A stretch of DNA of 64,000 nt from Sphingomonas gilva (GCF_003515075.1 NZ_QWLV01000001.1:681182-745181); one strand, 5' to 3'. Positions 35,167 to 44,085 are shown, numbered from the stretch's first letter. Made by a program: numbers and translations. The notes: generated by a model from the letters alone, not told the origin.

Positions 35167-35751
35167 ATGAAATCGTTGAAACTGGTGCTCGCCTGCGTGG
35201 CGTTCTCCTGCGCGGGCATGGCAACCGCCGTGTTCGCGGGCGATCCGTTCGAGGATGCGGCGGTGGCGGTGCGCTGGAAGGAGGACGCCAAGGCGCTGGC
35301 GCTGATTGAAAGCGGGCAGTTCGACATCAATCAGCAGAACAGCGAGGGCTATACGCTGCTGCATTTCGCCGCCGACCAGAACAATCTGACGATCGCGCGC
35401 GCGTTGCTGAAGCACGGCGCAGACCCCAATATCCGCACCAACAGCGGATCGACCGTGGCCGACATGGCCTATAGCGGCTCGGCCCTGTTGACCGAGGTGT
35501 TGAAGGCGGGCGGGAAATACGCGAAGAACGCGCCCTACACGCCCGCGCCGCAGAGCAAGGCGCCGATCACCCGGGTCAAGCCTGCGCCGGGAAAGCCGGC
35601 GGCGTCCACATCCTCGGCCACCGTCGACCCGCGCCGCAAGATGTGCAATGCGCGGCACTATTCGTCCTCGTCACTGTGCAGCGACAGCACCTGCAAGATG
35701 CGCGAATACCGCAAGTGGCAGACCTGCCTGAAGACGGGGTCTTACCACTAG
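35167..35751 (+). CDS. exported ankyrin-repeat protein with Cys-rich tail
   Basis: A 194-residue exported protein. The signal peptide is MKSLKLVLACVAFSCAGMATAVFAG. Two to three ankyrin repeats follow (about 35-120), clearest in NSEGYTLLHFAADQNNLTIARALLKHGADPNIR. A Pro/Ala/Lys linker leads to a C-terminal tail with four cysteines (CNARHYSSSSLCSDSTCKMREYRKWQTC). ATG 35167 is used; a ttgaca at 35104 could be its -35. It is probably a periplasmic binding or immunity-like protein; no partner gene is evident. Confidence 0.85.
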   Translation: MKSLKLVLACVAFSCAGMATAVFAGDPFEDAAVAVRWKEDAKALALIESGQFDINQQNSEGYTLLHFAADQNNLTIARALLKHGADPNIRTNSGSTVADMAYSGSALLTEVLKAGGKYAKNAPYTPAPQSKAPITRVKPAPGKPAASTSSATVDPRRKMCNARHYSSSSLCSDSTCKMREYRKWQTCLKTGSYH

Positions 35752-35799
35752 AGGCAGATCGAAATTTGGCGGGCTGTGGGTTGCATGTCTCCTTCTGGC

Positions 35800-35903
35800 G
35801 TCACCCCGGACTTGTTCCGGGGCCCATCAGGCGGCTGGGCAAAAGCAAGAGGCGTGAACGCCACTCTCGCGGCACGATGGACCCGGAACAAGTCCGGGGT
35901 GAC
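35800..35903. repeat. palindromic element R2c
   Basis: The arms gtcaccccggacttgttccg and cggaacaagtccggggtgac are separated by about 55 bases. It lies between the ankyrin and DsbD-like genes. The open frame of the latter continues back through it, but the element is upstream of the likely start. Confidence 0.9.
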
Positions 35904-35994
35904 GGAGGAATTTGCGTGTTTCAGGCACGCAGCGTTAAGCACCAATCGATCCCGGCCATTGCTCGTTCAGAGCGGCAACTTTAGGGTGCGCCCC

Positions 35995-38037
35995 GTGGCG
36001 GTTCTGCGTTTCCTTCTGACGGCCTGGCTGGCGCTGTTCGCGGCCGGCGCCGTGTCCGCGCAGATCACGCCGGGGCCGCATCTGGCGCTGGAGCTGGTCG
36101 CCGAGAGCGCCGCGCCCGTGCCGGGCTCCACCGTGATGCTGGCGGTGCGCGCGCGGCCCGACCCGGGCTGGCACGGCTACTGGATCAATCCCGGCGACGC
36201 GGGCGTGCCCGATCGCTTCGCCTGGACGCTGCCGGCCGGAGCGACGGTGGGCGAGATCCGTTATCCGGTGCCCCACCGGCTGATGATCGCCGGCATCATG
36301 AACTATGTGTTCGAGGGCGAGTATGCGATGCTCGCGCCGCTCTCGGTGCCGGCGGGGCTGGCGGCCGGGACCGCGCTCCCCGTCTCCGCCAGGATCGATT
36401 ACCTCGTCTGCACCGAAGAGGTGTGCGTGCCCGAAAGCGCGACGGTCGAGGCGCGGCTGACCGTGGGCGACGGCGCGATCGACCCGGCGATCCGTGCGCG
36501 TTTCGACGGCTGGCGGGCGAAGCTGCCGCGCCCGCTCGGCTCGCCGGCGACCTTCGCCGTGGCGGGCGACACGCTGCGCATCGCCATACCGCTGCCCGCC
36601 GAAGCGTCCGTCGCCGATCCCTATGTCTTCCCCGTGACCGAGCGCGCGCTGGATCACAGCGCGCCGCAAAGCGTGACCCGCGAGGACGAGGCGCTGATCG
36701 TCTCGACCAAGGCGGGCGGCGGCGCGAGCGCGCTCAGGTCGCTCGACGGCGTGCTGGCGCTCGGCCCCGATCGCGGGCTTTCCTTCACCGCGACGCCGGG
36801 CGAGGTGGCGGCCGCCGCATCCGGCGGGGGCGGCGCCAGCCTCCCGACCATCCTGCTCGCGCTGGGCGGGGCGGTGCTGGGCGGGCTGATCCTCAACATC
36901 ATGCCCTGCGTCTTCCCGATCCTCAGCCTCAAGGCGCTGAGCCTCGCCAGGTCGGGCGTGTCCGAGCGCGCCGCGCGTGGCGAGGCGCTGGCCTATGGCG
37001 CGGGCGTGATCGCGGTGTGCGTCGCGCTGGGCGGATTGCTGCTCGCCTTGCGCGCGGGCGGGGCGACGGTCGGCTGGGCGTTCCAGCTGCAGGACCCGCG
37101 CGTGATCCTCGCGCTGCTGCTGCTCGTCACCGCGATCGCCTTCAACCTAGCCGGGCTGTTCGAGCTGAGCGGATCGGGCGCGGTAAACCGGCTTGCCGCG
37201 AGCGGAAAGGGCGGAGCGTTCCTGACGGGCGCGCTCGCCGCCTTCGTCGCGACGCCGTGCACCGGGCCGTTCATGGGCGCGGCGCTGGGCGCGGCGCTGG
37301 TCCTGCCGCCTGCTGCCGCGATCGGCGTGTTCGCCGGGCTGGGCCTCGGCATCGCGCTGCCCTTCCTCGCAATCGGCTTCGTCCCCGCGCTGCGCCGCCG
37401 CCTGCCCAGACCGGGGCCGTGGATGGAGCGGCTGCGGCGCGTCCTCGCCGTGCCGATGTTCCTCACCGCGCTGGCGCTCGCCTGGGTGCTGGGGCGGCAG
37501 GCGGGGGTGGACGGGATGACGCTGGGCGTCGCCGCCGCGCTCGTGCTGGTGCTTGCCTTGTGGTGGACGGGGCGGCTGCAGATGCGCGGCAGTGGCCGGG
37601 CGTGGTTGCCGGTGCTGCCCGCGCTGCTGCTCGCTGTCGGTGCGACCGTGCTGACCACGCGCGCGCCTGCCGGGGCGGAGAGCGCAAATGTCACCGGGGA
37701 GGCATTCAGCGAAACCCGCCTCGCCGCGCTGCGCGCCGAAGGCAAACCGGTTTTCGCTTATTTCACCGCCGATTGGTGCCTGACCTGCAAGGTCAATGAG
37801 AAGGCGGCGATCGAAACCGCGTCGGTCGCCGACGCGTTCGAGGCGGGCGGGGTGCAGGTGCTGGTGGGGGACTGGACCAATGGCGATCCCGCGCTCGGCC
37901 GCTTCCTCGAATCGCATGGCCGATCGGGCGTGCCGCTCTATCTCTATTACGCGCCGGGCGCCGCCGTCCCGCAAATCTTGCCCCAGGTCCTGACACCCGG
38001 CATGCTGACCGCGCTGGTTCATCAAGGAGAGACATGA
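35995..38037 (+). CDS. thiol:disulfide interchange protein, DsbD/ScsB family
   Basis: Inner-membrane reductase carrying electrons from cytosolic thioredoxin to periplasmic thiol proteins, 680 residues. Signal peptide, then a periplasmic DsbD-like domain with the pair VCTEEVC (about 139-145), eight membrane helices (about 285-545) holding the paired cysteines of IMPCVFPILSLKA and ATPCTGPFMGAA, and a C-terminal thioredoxin domain with the active site DWCLTCKVNEK. GTG 35995 has an aggg site 8 bases upstream; the longer frame to 35776 runs through element R2c. It overlaps the redoxin gene by ATGA. Confidence 0.93.
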   Translation: MAVLRFLLTAWLALFAAGAVSAQITPGPHLALELVAESAAPVPGSTVMLAVRARPDPGWHGYWINPGDAGVPDRFAWTLPAGATVGEIRYPVPHRLMIAGIMNYVFEGEYAMLAPLSVPAGLAAGTALPVSARIDYLVCTEEVCVPESATVEARLTVGDGAIDPAIRARFDGWRAKLPRPLGSPATFAVAGDTLRIAIPLPAEASVADPYVFPVTERALDHSAPQSVTREDEALIVSTKAGGGASALRSLDGVLALGPDRGLSFTATPGEVAAAASGGGGASLPTILLALGGAVLGGLILNIMPCVFPILSLKALSLARSGVSERAARGEALAYGAGVIAVCVALGGLLLALRAGGATVGWAFQLQDPRVILALLLLVTAIAFNLAGLFELSGSGAVNRLAASGKGGAFLTGALAAFVATPCTGPFMGAALGAALVLPPAAAIGVFAGLGLGIALPFLAIGFVPALRRRLPRPGPWMERLRRVLAVPMFLTALALAWVLGRQAGVDGMTLGVAAALVLVLALWWTGRLQMRGSGRAWLPVLPALLLAVGATVLTTRAPAGAESANVTGEAFSETRLAALRAEGKPVFAYFTADWCLTCKVNEKAAIETASVADAFEAGGVQVLVGDWTNGDPALGRFLESHGRSGVPLYLYYAPGAAVPQILPQVLTPGMLTALVHQGET

Positions 38038-38645
38038 TGCGTATGACGATGGGAGTGTTCGCCGCCGCCGCGATCGCGATCGCGGCGCCGCTCGTGGCGC
38101 AGCAGGTGACGGGCCAGCCCGCGCGCGACTTCAAGCTGACCGACATGAACGGCAAGACCGTTCAGCTCTCCCAATTCAAGGGCAAGACCGTCGTGCTCGA
38201 ATGGCACAATGGCGGCTGCCCCTTCGTGCAGAAGCATTACAACAGCGGCAACATGCAGAAGACGCAAGGCGCGGCGGTCGGCCAGGGCGCGGTGTGGCTG
38301 ACGATCAACTCGGGCGCGCCGGGCAACCAGGGTCACATGACGCTCGAGCAGACGCGCGCCTTCATGCAATCCTCGGGCTCCAAGGCGAGCAACTATCTGC
38401 TCGATCCCGAAGGAATCGTCGGCAAGGGCTATGACGCCAAGACCACGCCGCACATGTACGTCATCAACCCCGAAGGCGTGCTGGTCTATCAGGGTGGGAT
38501 CGACGACAAGCCGACCGCCGACGCCGCCGACATCGCCGCCGCGCGCAACCATGTGCTGGCGGCGCTCGCCGAGATGAAGGCCGGGAAGCCCGTCTCGGTG
38601 GCGGAAAGCCGCCCCTATGGCTGCTCGGTGAAATACGCGTCGTAG
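38034..38645 (+). CDS. periplasmic redoxin (AhpC/TSA-like thioredoxin-fold protein)
   Basis: A 203-residue exported thioredoxin-fold protein, likely reduced by the DsbD-like protein whose gene overlaps it by 4 bases. A signal peptide (ending about PLVAQQ) is followed by FKLTDMNGKTVQLSQFKGKTVVLEW and the active-site region HNGGCPFVQKHY, with one Cys instead of a CxxC. A second Cys lies near the C-terminus (YGCSVKYAS). The single N-terminal Cys is peroxiredoxin-like, so it could reduce peroxides rather than exchange disulfides. Starts MMRMTMG; a later ATG cannot be excluded. Confidence 0.88.
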   Translation: MMRMTMGVFAAAAIAIAAPLVAQQVTGQPARDFKLTDMNGKTVQLSQFKGKTVVLEWHNGGCPFVQKHYNSGNMQKTQGAAVGQGAVWLTINSGAPGNQGHMTLEQTRAFMQSSGSKASNYLLDPEGIVGKGYDAKTTPHMYVINPEGVLVYQGGIDDKPTADAADIAAARNHVLAALAEMKAGKPVSVAESRPYGCSVKYAS

Positions 38646-38660
38646 CTCTCGACCGCCGCT

Positions 38661-38818
38661 CCTCCCCCTCCCCAAAAAGTGAGGGGATAAGGGGTGGGTA
38701 AGGCGCTGATCGGGACTCGATATCCCGAATCAGCGCTTGGTCCTGGCGCAGACGAGTCTTTGGGCACGCAGACGCGTGCACCCACCCCTGGCCCCCCCCT
38801 GCAAGCAGGGAGGGGGAT
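38661..38818. repeat. palindromic element R3c
   Basis: Diverged R3 copy. Its left arm is cctccccctccccaaaaagtg and the inner arm ggggtgggta. The centre shares agtctttgggc and gcagacgcg with R3a (1775-1926). The right arm is cacccacccctggccccccc followed by gcaagcagggaggggg. It lies between convergent genes. Confidence 0.82.
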
Positions 38819-38855
38819 TGCGCTCCACCGATGACGGATGGCGTGGGTGGAGAAG

Positions 38856-38893
38856 TGCGCCCCGGAGAGGCCCCCCAGCCCCTCCGGGACGCA
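38856..38893 (-). terminator. possible terminator hairpin of the outer-membrane protein gene
   Basis: The arms tgcgccccggag and ctccgggacgca pair with one mismatch around a 14-base loop, 18 bases past the minus-strand stop. There is no clear T-run, so termination is only likely. Confidence 0.45.
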
Positions 38894-38910
38894 TCCCGCC
38901 CCCGCGTGGA

Positions 38911-39729
38911 TCAGAAGTAGAAGCGCAGACCCAGGAAAGCCGCGTCGGACTTGATCCGTTCGGCGGCGATGCCCTCGCTGCTGGTCGATCCGAAGTCGGG
39001 CCGGTCGGTCTCGCGGTGGCGATAATCGACCGTGATCTTCATCTTGTCGCCGACGGGCACGGCGACGCCCGCGCCCAGCTGCCAGGCGAACAGCGTCTCG
39101 CTGTCAGCGCCGCTTTCGGTCACCTTCAGGTCGACCACGCCCACGCCGCCGCCGACATAGGGCTCGACGCCGCCCAGCGGGATATCAAGCCAGACATTGG
39201 CCATCGCGCCGAGCTGGCGCACCTTGGCGTCGCCGAACCCGCCTGGTCCGAAGAAGCCAACGCAATCGGGATCGCCGTCGCAGGCGTCCTCCAGATCGAA
39301 ATCGTCGATGTCGATCTCCTCGCCGCCCGCGCTCGCGCCGGTGATCGCGATTCCCGAAATATCCGCCTCGGACCAGGAGCCCTCGACCTCGGCGCGCAAC
39401 ATGCCGAAATCATAGCCCAGCGCCCCCGCAACCGCGAAGCCGGTGTCGGTCTGGATGCTGCCCGAGATGGTGTCCGATCCGGAGGGGATGGTGACGGCGG
39501 CCTCGCTCTGGCAGCCCCCCTCGCCGCATTCGCCGGTCGATCCCTCGCCGAAGAAGAAGGTGCCGGCCGGAGCGAAGGCGGTGAGGTCGAAATCCTCGAC
39601 CGCCTCGGCGCCGAGCTTGAGCGTGCCATATGGGCCGACATCGCCGGCGGTCTGCGCCTGCGCGGCGGCAGGCAGGACGAGTGCGCCAAGGCCCAGCATC
39701 AGGGCCGGCGAGAAACGGGTGCTTGTCAT
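38911..39729 (-). CDS. outer-membrane beta-barrel protein
   Basis: Small OmpA/OmpW-like porin-fold protein, 272 residues. The signal peptide is STRFSPALMLGLGALVLPAAAQAQ. The mature part starts GPYGTLKLGAEAVEDFDL and ends with Phe (LGLRFYF), the usual last-strand ending recognised by the barrel assembly machinery. VEPYVGGGVGVVDL and AWQLGAGVAVPVGDKMKITVDYRHRE are typical alternating strands. Cys pairs in the loops (GECGEGGC, ACDGDPDC) may form disulfides. A strong Shine-Dalgarno (ggggggaaa) precedes ATG 39729. Function unknown; probably structural. Confidence 0.88.
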   Translation of the reverse strand: MTSTRFSPALMLGLGALVLPAAAQAQTAGDVGPYGTLKLGAEAVEDFDLTAFAPAGTFFFGEGSTGECGEGGCQSEAAVTIPSGSDTISGSIQTDTGFAVAGALGYDFGMLRAEVEGSWSEADISGIAITGASAGGEEIDIDDFDLEDACDGDPDCVGFFGPGGFGDAKVRQLGAMANVWLDIPLGGVEPYVGGGVGVVDLKVTESGADSETLFAWQLGAGVAVPVGDKMKITVDYRHRETDRPDFGSTSSEGIAAERIKSDAAFLGLRFYF

Positions 39730-39926
39730 CGATTTCCCCCCACGACAAGTTTTTGCGTTCGGCGCGACCCGTTCGTTGGGGCGCGTGCGTAACGGCAGAA
39801 GTGGGCCGCCGCATAGGCGAAATGCGACATTCGCCTTTATCTGCCGCACTTTGCCGACATCGCTTGTGCATCGCAGCAAGGCGATGCAGCATGGAACCAC
39901 GCGGCCTGTGGGGGTTTGACGTTACG

Positions 39927-41378
39927 ATGGGGAAACGACGCGCGTTCGATGAGATCTGGGGCACGGGCGGCCGCCGCCGTCCCCGCAAGGAACTCGCCGA
40001 GCTGGCGCGGTGGATCGAAGCGACCCCGGCGAGCGAGCTTTCGCGTCGCCAGCATGCGGCGGAAGCGGCCTTTCGCCAGCTCGGCATCACTTTCGCGGTC
40101 TATGGCGACGCCGACGCCGCCGAGCGGATCATCCCCTTCGACATCGTCCCGCGCGTGTTCCTCGCCGATGAATGGGCGCGGCTGTCCGAGGGGCTGGTCC
40201 AGCGGGTCGAGGCGATCAACGCGTTCCTGGACGATGTCTACGGCGAGGCGCGGATCGTCAGGGAAGGCGTGCTGCCGCCCGATCTGGTCTTCGGCAACCC
40301 GCAGTTCCGCCCGGAGATCGCGGGGATGAAGCCGCCGCATCACGTCTGGGCGCATATCTGCGGTATCGACCTGGTCCGCACCGGGCCGGACCAGTTCTGG
40401 GTGCTGGAGGACAATGCCCGCACGCCGTCGGGCGTCAGCTACATGCTCGAAAACCGCGAGGCGATGATCCGGCTCTGTCCGGAGCTGTTCCGGTCGTTCC
40501 GCGTCGCGCCGGTCGACGGCTATACCGATATGCTGCTCCAGACGATGAAGTCGGTCGCGCCGCCGGGCGCGGGCAGCAGCCCCAATTGCGTGGTGCTGAC
40601 GCCGGGGCACTACAACTCGGCCTATTACGAGCACAGCTTCCTCGCCGACAATCTGGGCGTCGAGCTGGTCGAGGCGGCCGATCTGGTGGTGGACGACGAT
40701 GTCGTCTGGATGCGCACCATCGCCGGCCGGGTGAAGGTCGACGTGATCTATCGCCGGGTCGATGACGACTTCCTCGATCCCCTGGTGTTCCGCCCGGATT
40801 CGATGCTCGGCGTGCCGGGGCTGATCGCCGCCTATGCCGCGGGCAACGTCACCATCATCAACGCGCCCGGCACCGGCATCGCCGACGACAAGGCGATCTA
40901 CAGCTACATGCCGGAGATCGTGCGCTTCTATTCGGGCGAGGAGGCCAAGCTGCCGATCGTCCGGACCTGGCGCTGCCGCGAGCCCGATGCGCTCGAATAT
41001 GTGCTCGATCACCTGGACGAGCTGGTGGTGAAGCTGGTCGATGGATCGGGCGGCTACGGCATGCTGGTCGGCCCGACTGCGAGCGATGAGGAGATCGCGA
41101 ATTTCCGCGCCGCGCTCGTCGCCGAGCCGCACCGCTACATCGCCCAGCCGACGCTCGCGCTCTCGACCGTGCCGACGCTCGGTGACAAGGGCGTGGTCCC
41201 GCGCCATGTCGATTTCCGCCCCTTCGTGCTGACCGGCGCGAGCGGCGTCCAGGTCGTCCCCGGCGGACTGACGCGGGTGGCGCTGCGCGAGGGATCGCTG
41301 GTGGTCAATTCGAGCCAGGGCGGCGGGACCAAGGACAGCTTCGTGCTGCTGGGCGATGAGCCGGAGGTGCGGGCGTGA
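39927..41378 (+). CDS. circularly permuted ATP-grasp protein (DUF404/DUF407)
   Basis: Predicted ATP-dependent carboxylate-amine ligase that could build a peptide-like product, 483 residues. Family matches: FDEIWGTGGRRRP at the N-terminus, ICGIDLVRTGPDQFWVLEDNARTPSGVSYMLENR (about 145-175, ATP-grasp core), and VVKLVDGSGGYGMLVGP near the end. ATG 39927 gives the family N-terminus; ATG 39891, with an aagg site, would add 12 residues. It is the first gene of the Anbu operon (ATP-grasp, alpha-E, transglutaminase-like, Anbu). The alpha-E gene follows after an R5 element. Confidence 0.93.
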   Translation: MGKRRAFDEIWGTGGRRRPRKELAELARWIEATPASELSRRQHAAEAAFRQLGITFAVYGDADAAERIIPFDIVPRVFLADEWARLSEGLVQRVEAINAFLDDVYGEARIVREGVLPPDLVFGNPQFRPEIAGMKPPHHVWAHICGIDLVRTGPDQFWVLEDNARTPSGVSYMLENREAMIRLCPELFRSFRVAPVDGYTDMLLQTMKSVAPPGAGSSPNCVVLTPGHYNSAYYEHSFLADNLGVELVEAADLVVDDDVVWMRTIAGRVKVDVIYRRVDDDFLDPLVFRPDSMLGVPGLIAAYAAGNVTIINAPGTGIADDKAIYSYMPEIVRFYSGEEAKLPIVRTWRCREPDALEYVLDHLDELVVKLVDGSGGYGMLVGPTASDEEIANFRAALVAEPHRYIAQPTLALSTVPTLGDKGVVPRHVDFRPFVLTGASGVQVVPGGLTRVALREGSLVVNSSQGGGTKDSFVLLGDEPEVRA

Positions 41379-41391
41379 GTGGCCTTCCCAA

Positions 41392-41525
41392 TCCTCCCTC
41401 GCGAAGCGGGGGAGGGGGACCGGCCGCAGGCTGGTGGAGGGGGCAAGCCCCGAACTCCGCTCTCGCCGCATGCCCCCTCCGCCACCCTTCGGGCGATCCC
41501 CCTCCCCAGGCAAGCTCGGGGAGGA
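41392..41525. repeat. palindromic element R5b
   Basis: The left arm tcctccctcgcgaagcggggg with ggctggtggagggggc faces the right arm tgccccctccgccaccctt with ctccccaggcaagctcgggg. It separates the ATP-grasp and alpha-E genes of the Anbu operon. A hairpin here could set the relative expression of the downstream genes. Confidence 0.85.
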
Positions 41526-41530
41526 CCTAG

Positions 41531-42469
41531 ATGCTCTCGCGCACCGCATGGTCGCTCTACTGGCTCGGCCGCTACATAGAGCGCGCGGATTTCGTCGCCC
41601 GGCTGGTCGAGGCGACGGTGCGGCTCGACGCGCTGTCGGCGCGCCCGGCGGGAGAGGCCGCCTGGGCCAGCGCGCTGACCGTGACCGACAGCGAAGAGGC
41701 GTTCGCCGCCACCGGCGAGCGGCTCAGCCAGCAGTTCGTCGCGCGCTTCCTCACGCTCGATGCGACCAACCCCGGCTCGATCGTGCGCTGCCTCGATCGC
41801 GCGCGCGACAATGCCCGCGCGGTGCGCACCGCGCTCACCCGCGAGGCGTGGACCTCGATCAATCGCGCCTGGCTGATCTTCAACAATCGCGCCAGCCCCG
41901 GCGGCGCCGCCGCGACGCTCAACCTGGTCGAGGCGGTCAAGGCGGAGACGCGCGGGTTCGAGGGCGCGATCCACCGGATGATGCGCAACCAGGCAAGCTG
42001 GTTCATCCGCTTGGGCCAGGCGATCGAGCGCGCCGACAACACCGCGCGGCTGATCGACGTCAAATACCACCTGCTGCTGCCGGAGGGCGAAAGGGTCGGC
42101 GGCGCGATCGATCGCGACCAGTGGACGACGATCCTGCAGACGGTGTCCGCCGTCACCGCCTATCGCTGGCTCTACAGCGAGGGGCTGCGTCCCGGCGACG
42201 TGATCGACCTGCTGCTCGCGCGCGCCGAGCTGCCGCGCTCGCTCGCCGCGACGACCGAGGAGGCGGTCGAGATCCTCTCCGCGCTCGGCAAGCGCACAGG
42301 CCTGCAGGGCGAGGCCGACCGGATGGCGCGGATGCGCCAGGCGCGTATGGCCAAGACCCGCTCGAGCGAGGTCATCAAGTCCGGGCTGCACCAGTATCTG
42401 CAGGCGTTCATCGACGAGAATGCGCTGCTCGACGCGGCGATCGCGCGCCAGTTCCGGTTCACGCACTGA
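41531..42469 (+). CDS. alpha-E domain protein (DUF403)
   Basis: All-helical protein of the alpha-E family, 312 residues, always found with circularly permuted ATP-grasp genes. The N-terminus MLSRTAWSLYWLGRYIERADFVARLVEA and the internal RLGQAIERADNTARLIDVKYHLLLP are characteristic repeats of the fold. The role is unknown: it may shape the product of the ligase or hold the complex together. It is followed directly (TGATG) by the transglutaminase-like gene. Confidence 0.93.
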   Translation: MLSRTAWSLYWLGRYIERADFVARLVEATVRLDALSARPAGEAAWASALTVTDSEEAFAATGERLSQQFVARFLTLDATNPGSIVRCLDRARDNARAVRTALTREAWTSINRAWLIFNNRASPGGAAATLNLVEAVKAETRGFEGAIHRMMRNQASWFIRLGQAIERADNTARLIDVKYHLLLPEGERVGGAIDRDQWTTILQTVSAVTAYRWLYSEGLRPGDVIDLLLARAELPRSLAATTEEAVEILSALGKRTGLQGEADRMARMRQARMAKTRSSEVIKSGLHQYLQAFIDENALLDAAIARQFRFTH

Positions 42470-43281
42470 TGCGCCTCTCGATCGATCACCTGACGCGCTA
42501 TCGTTTCTCGCAGCCCCAGGCGCGGATCGTCCAGCTGCTGCGGCTGACCCCGTCCGACACCGACGACCAGACCATCGTGTCGTGGCGAATCGACGTCGAT
42601 TGCGACGCCCGGCTGCGCGAAGGGCGCGACGGCTTCGGCAACCGCACGACGATGCTCTACATCGACGGGCCGATCACCGGCATCGAGATCGCCGTCGCCG
42701 GCGAGGTGCTGACCGGCGAGGTGGACGGCGTCGTCAAGGGCACGCTCGAACCGCTGCCGCCGGCGCTGTTCGCCCGCTCGACCGATCTCACCCGCGCTGA
42801 TGCGGCGATCGCCGCGTTCGCGGCGGCTGCACGAGGCGCTCCGCGCGCGCAACTGGAGAGCCTGAATACCGCCTTCGCAAAGCGCTTCGCGCTCAGCCAT
42901 GCCCGCCCCGACCACGGCCTCACCGCGGCGGAGGCCTTCGCCCGCGAAACCGCCACCCCGCGCGACATGGCGCAGATGTTCGTCGCCGCCGCGCGCAGCC
43001 TCGGCCTCCCGGCGCGCTACGTCTCGGGCCACTGCCTGACCTGCGAGCGTGAGGCCGAGCGCCCGACCACGCACGGCTGGGCGGAGGCGCATGTTGAGGG
43101 CGAGGGGTGGATCGGCTTCGATCCCAGCTTTGCGCGGCCGATCGACCAGACCTATGTCCGCGTGGCGTGCGGGCTCGATGCGGCGCAGGCCGCTCCGGTG
43201 GCGGGATCGCGCCTCGGCGCCGGGCGCGAATGGCTCGACGTGGATGTCCAGGTGGAGCGCATGAACGGCGGTGAGCAATGA
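42469..43281 (+). CDS. transglutaminase-like protein, catalytic Cys absent
   Basis: A 270-residue protein with an N-terminal beta domain (MRLSIDHLTRYRFSQP, typical of these operons) and a transglutaminase-fold core. Active family members have Gly-Val-Cys-Gln-Asp before the helix that leads to PARYVSG; here that stretch reads ATPRDMAQ, so Pro164 stands where the nucleophile should be. The His (THGWAEAH, His202) and Asp (GFDPS, Asp218) remain. Two Cys lie nearby in SGHCLTC (189, 192). It may be a binding protein or use another nucleophile. TGATG overlap with alpha-E and ATGA with Anbu. Confidence 0.88.
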   Translation: MRLSIDHLTRYRFSQPQARIVQLLRLTPSDTDDQTIVSWRIDVDCDARLREGRDGFGNRTTMLYIDGPITGIEIAVAGEVLTGEVDGVVKGTLEPLPPALFARSTDLTRADAAIAAFAAAARGAPRAQLESLNTAFAKRFALSHARPDHGLTAAEAFARETATPRDMAQMFVAAARSLGLPARYVSGHCLTCEREAERPTTHGWAEAHVEGEGWIGFDPSFARPIDQTYVRVACGLDAAQAAPVAGSRLGAGREWLDVDVQVERMNGGEQ

Positions 43282-44051
43282 CCTATTGTATCGGCCTCAA
43301 GCCCGATGGCGGCCTCATCATGATCGCGGACACCAGGACCAATGCGGGGATCGACAGCATCTCCGCGTTCCGCAAACTTCACGTCATGGAGAAGGACGAT
43401 AGCCGGCTGATGGTGATCGCCTCGGCCGGCAACCTGTCGATCACCCAGTCGATGCTGTCGATGCTGCAGGAGGGCCTGCCGCCGCTCGAGGCCGAAGCGC
43501 CCAGGCGCACGCTCAAGACCGTCCAGACGATGTTCCAGGCGGCGCAGCTCGTCGGCGAGGCGGTGGCGGCGGCGCGCACCGCGATCGGCCTCCATTTCAA
43601 GGGCACGGAGATCAATCCCAACGCTTCGATGCTGTTGGGCGGGCGCATCGCCGACGGGCCGCTGTCGCTCTATCTCGTCTATGGCGAGGGCAACTTCATA
43701 GAATGCGGCGCGGACACGCCCTTCTTCCAGATCGGCGAGCGCAAATACGGCAAGCCGATGCTCGACCGCGCGATGCACTGGGGCATCAGCCTGGGCGAGG
43801 GCGTCAAGCTGGGGCTGATCTCGTTCGATGCGACGATGCGCTCGAACCTCTCGGTCGGCATGCCGCTCGACCTGATCGTCATCCCCGCCGACCGCGAACG
43901 GCCGATCGTCGAACGGCGGATCGAGCCCGACGACGCCTATTTCGCGCAGCTGTCGCGCGACTGGTCGGCAAGATTGGAGGAAGACCTGCGCGGCCTCACG
44001 CCGCCCCCGTTCATGGATGGGGCGGGCGGGGCGAGTTCCCCCGGATCTTGA
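43278..44051 (+). CDS. Anbu proteasome-like peptidase
   Basis: Ancestral beta-subunit peptidase related to the 20S proteasome and HslV, 257 residues. The N-terminus MTYCIGLKPDGGLIMIADTRTNAG fits the Ntn-hydrolase fold: after Met removal Thr2 would be the nucleophile, and the Asp of IADTRTNAG is conserved in the family. Matching internal stretches are VIASAGNLSITQSML and ASMLLGGRIADG. It is the last gene of the four-gene operon and overlaps the transglutaminase-like gene by 4 bases. In vivo substrate is unknown; co-occurrence suggests it handles the product of the ATP-grasp ligase. Confidence 0.94.
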   Translation: MTYCIGLKPDGGLIMIADTRTNAGIDSISAFRKLHVMEKDDSRLMVIASAGNLSITQSMLSMLQEGLPPLEAEAPRRTLKTVQTMFQAAQLVGEAVAAARTAIGLHFKGTEINPNASMLLGGRIADGPLSLYLVYGEGNFIECGADTPFFQIGERKYGKPMLDRAMHWGISLGEGVKLGLISFDATMRSNLSVGMPLDLIVIPADRERPIVERRIEPDDAYFAQLSRDWSARLEEDLRGLTPPPFMDGAGGASSPGS

Positions 44052-44085
44052 TGGCGAGGGACCCAGTCATCCGAAACAGTGAAGC

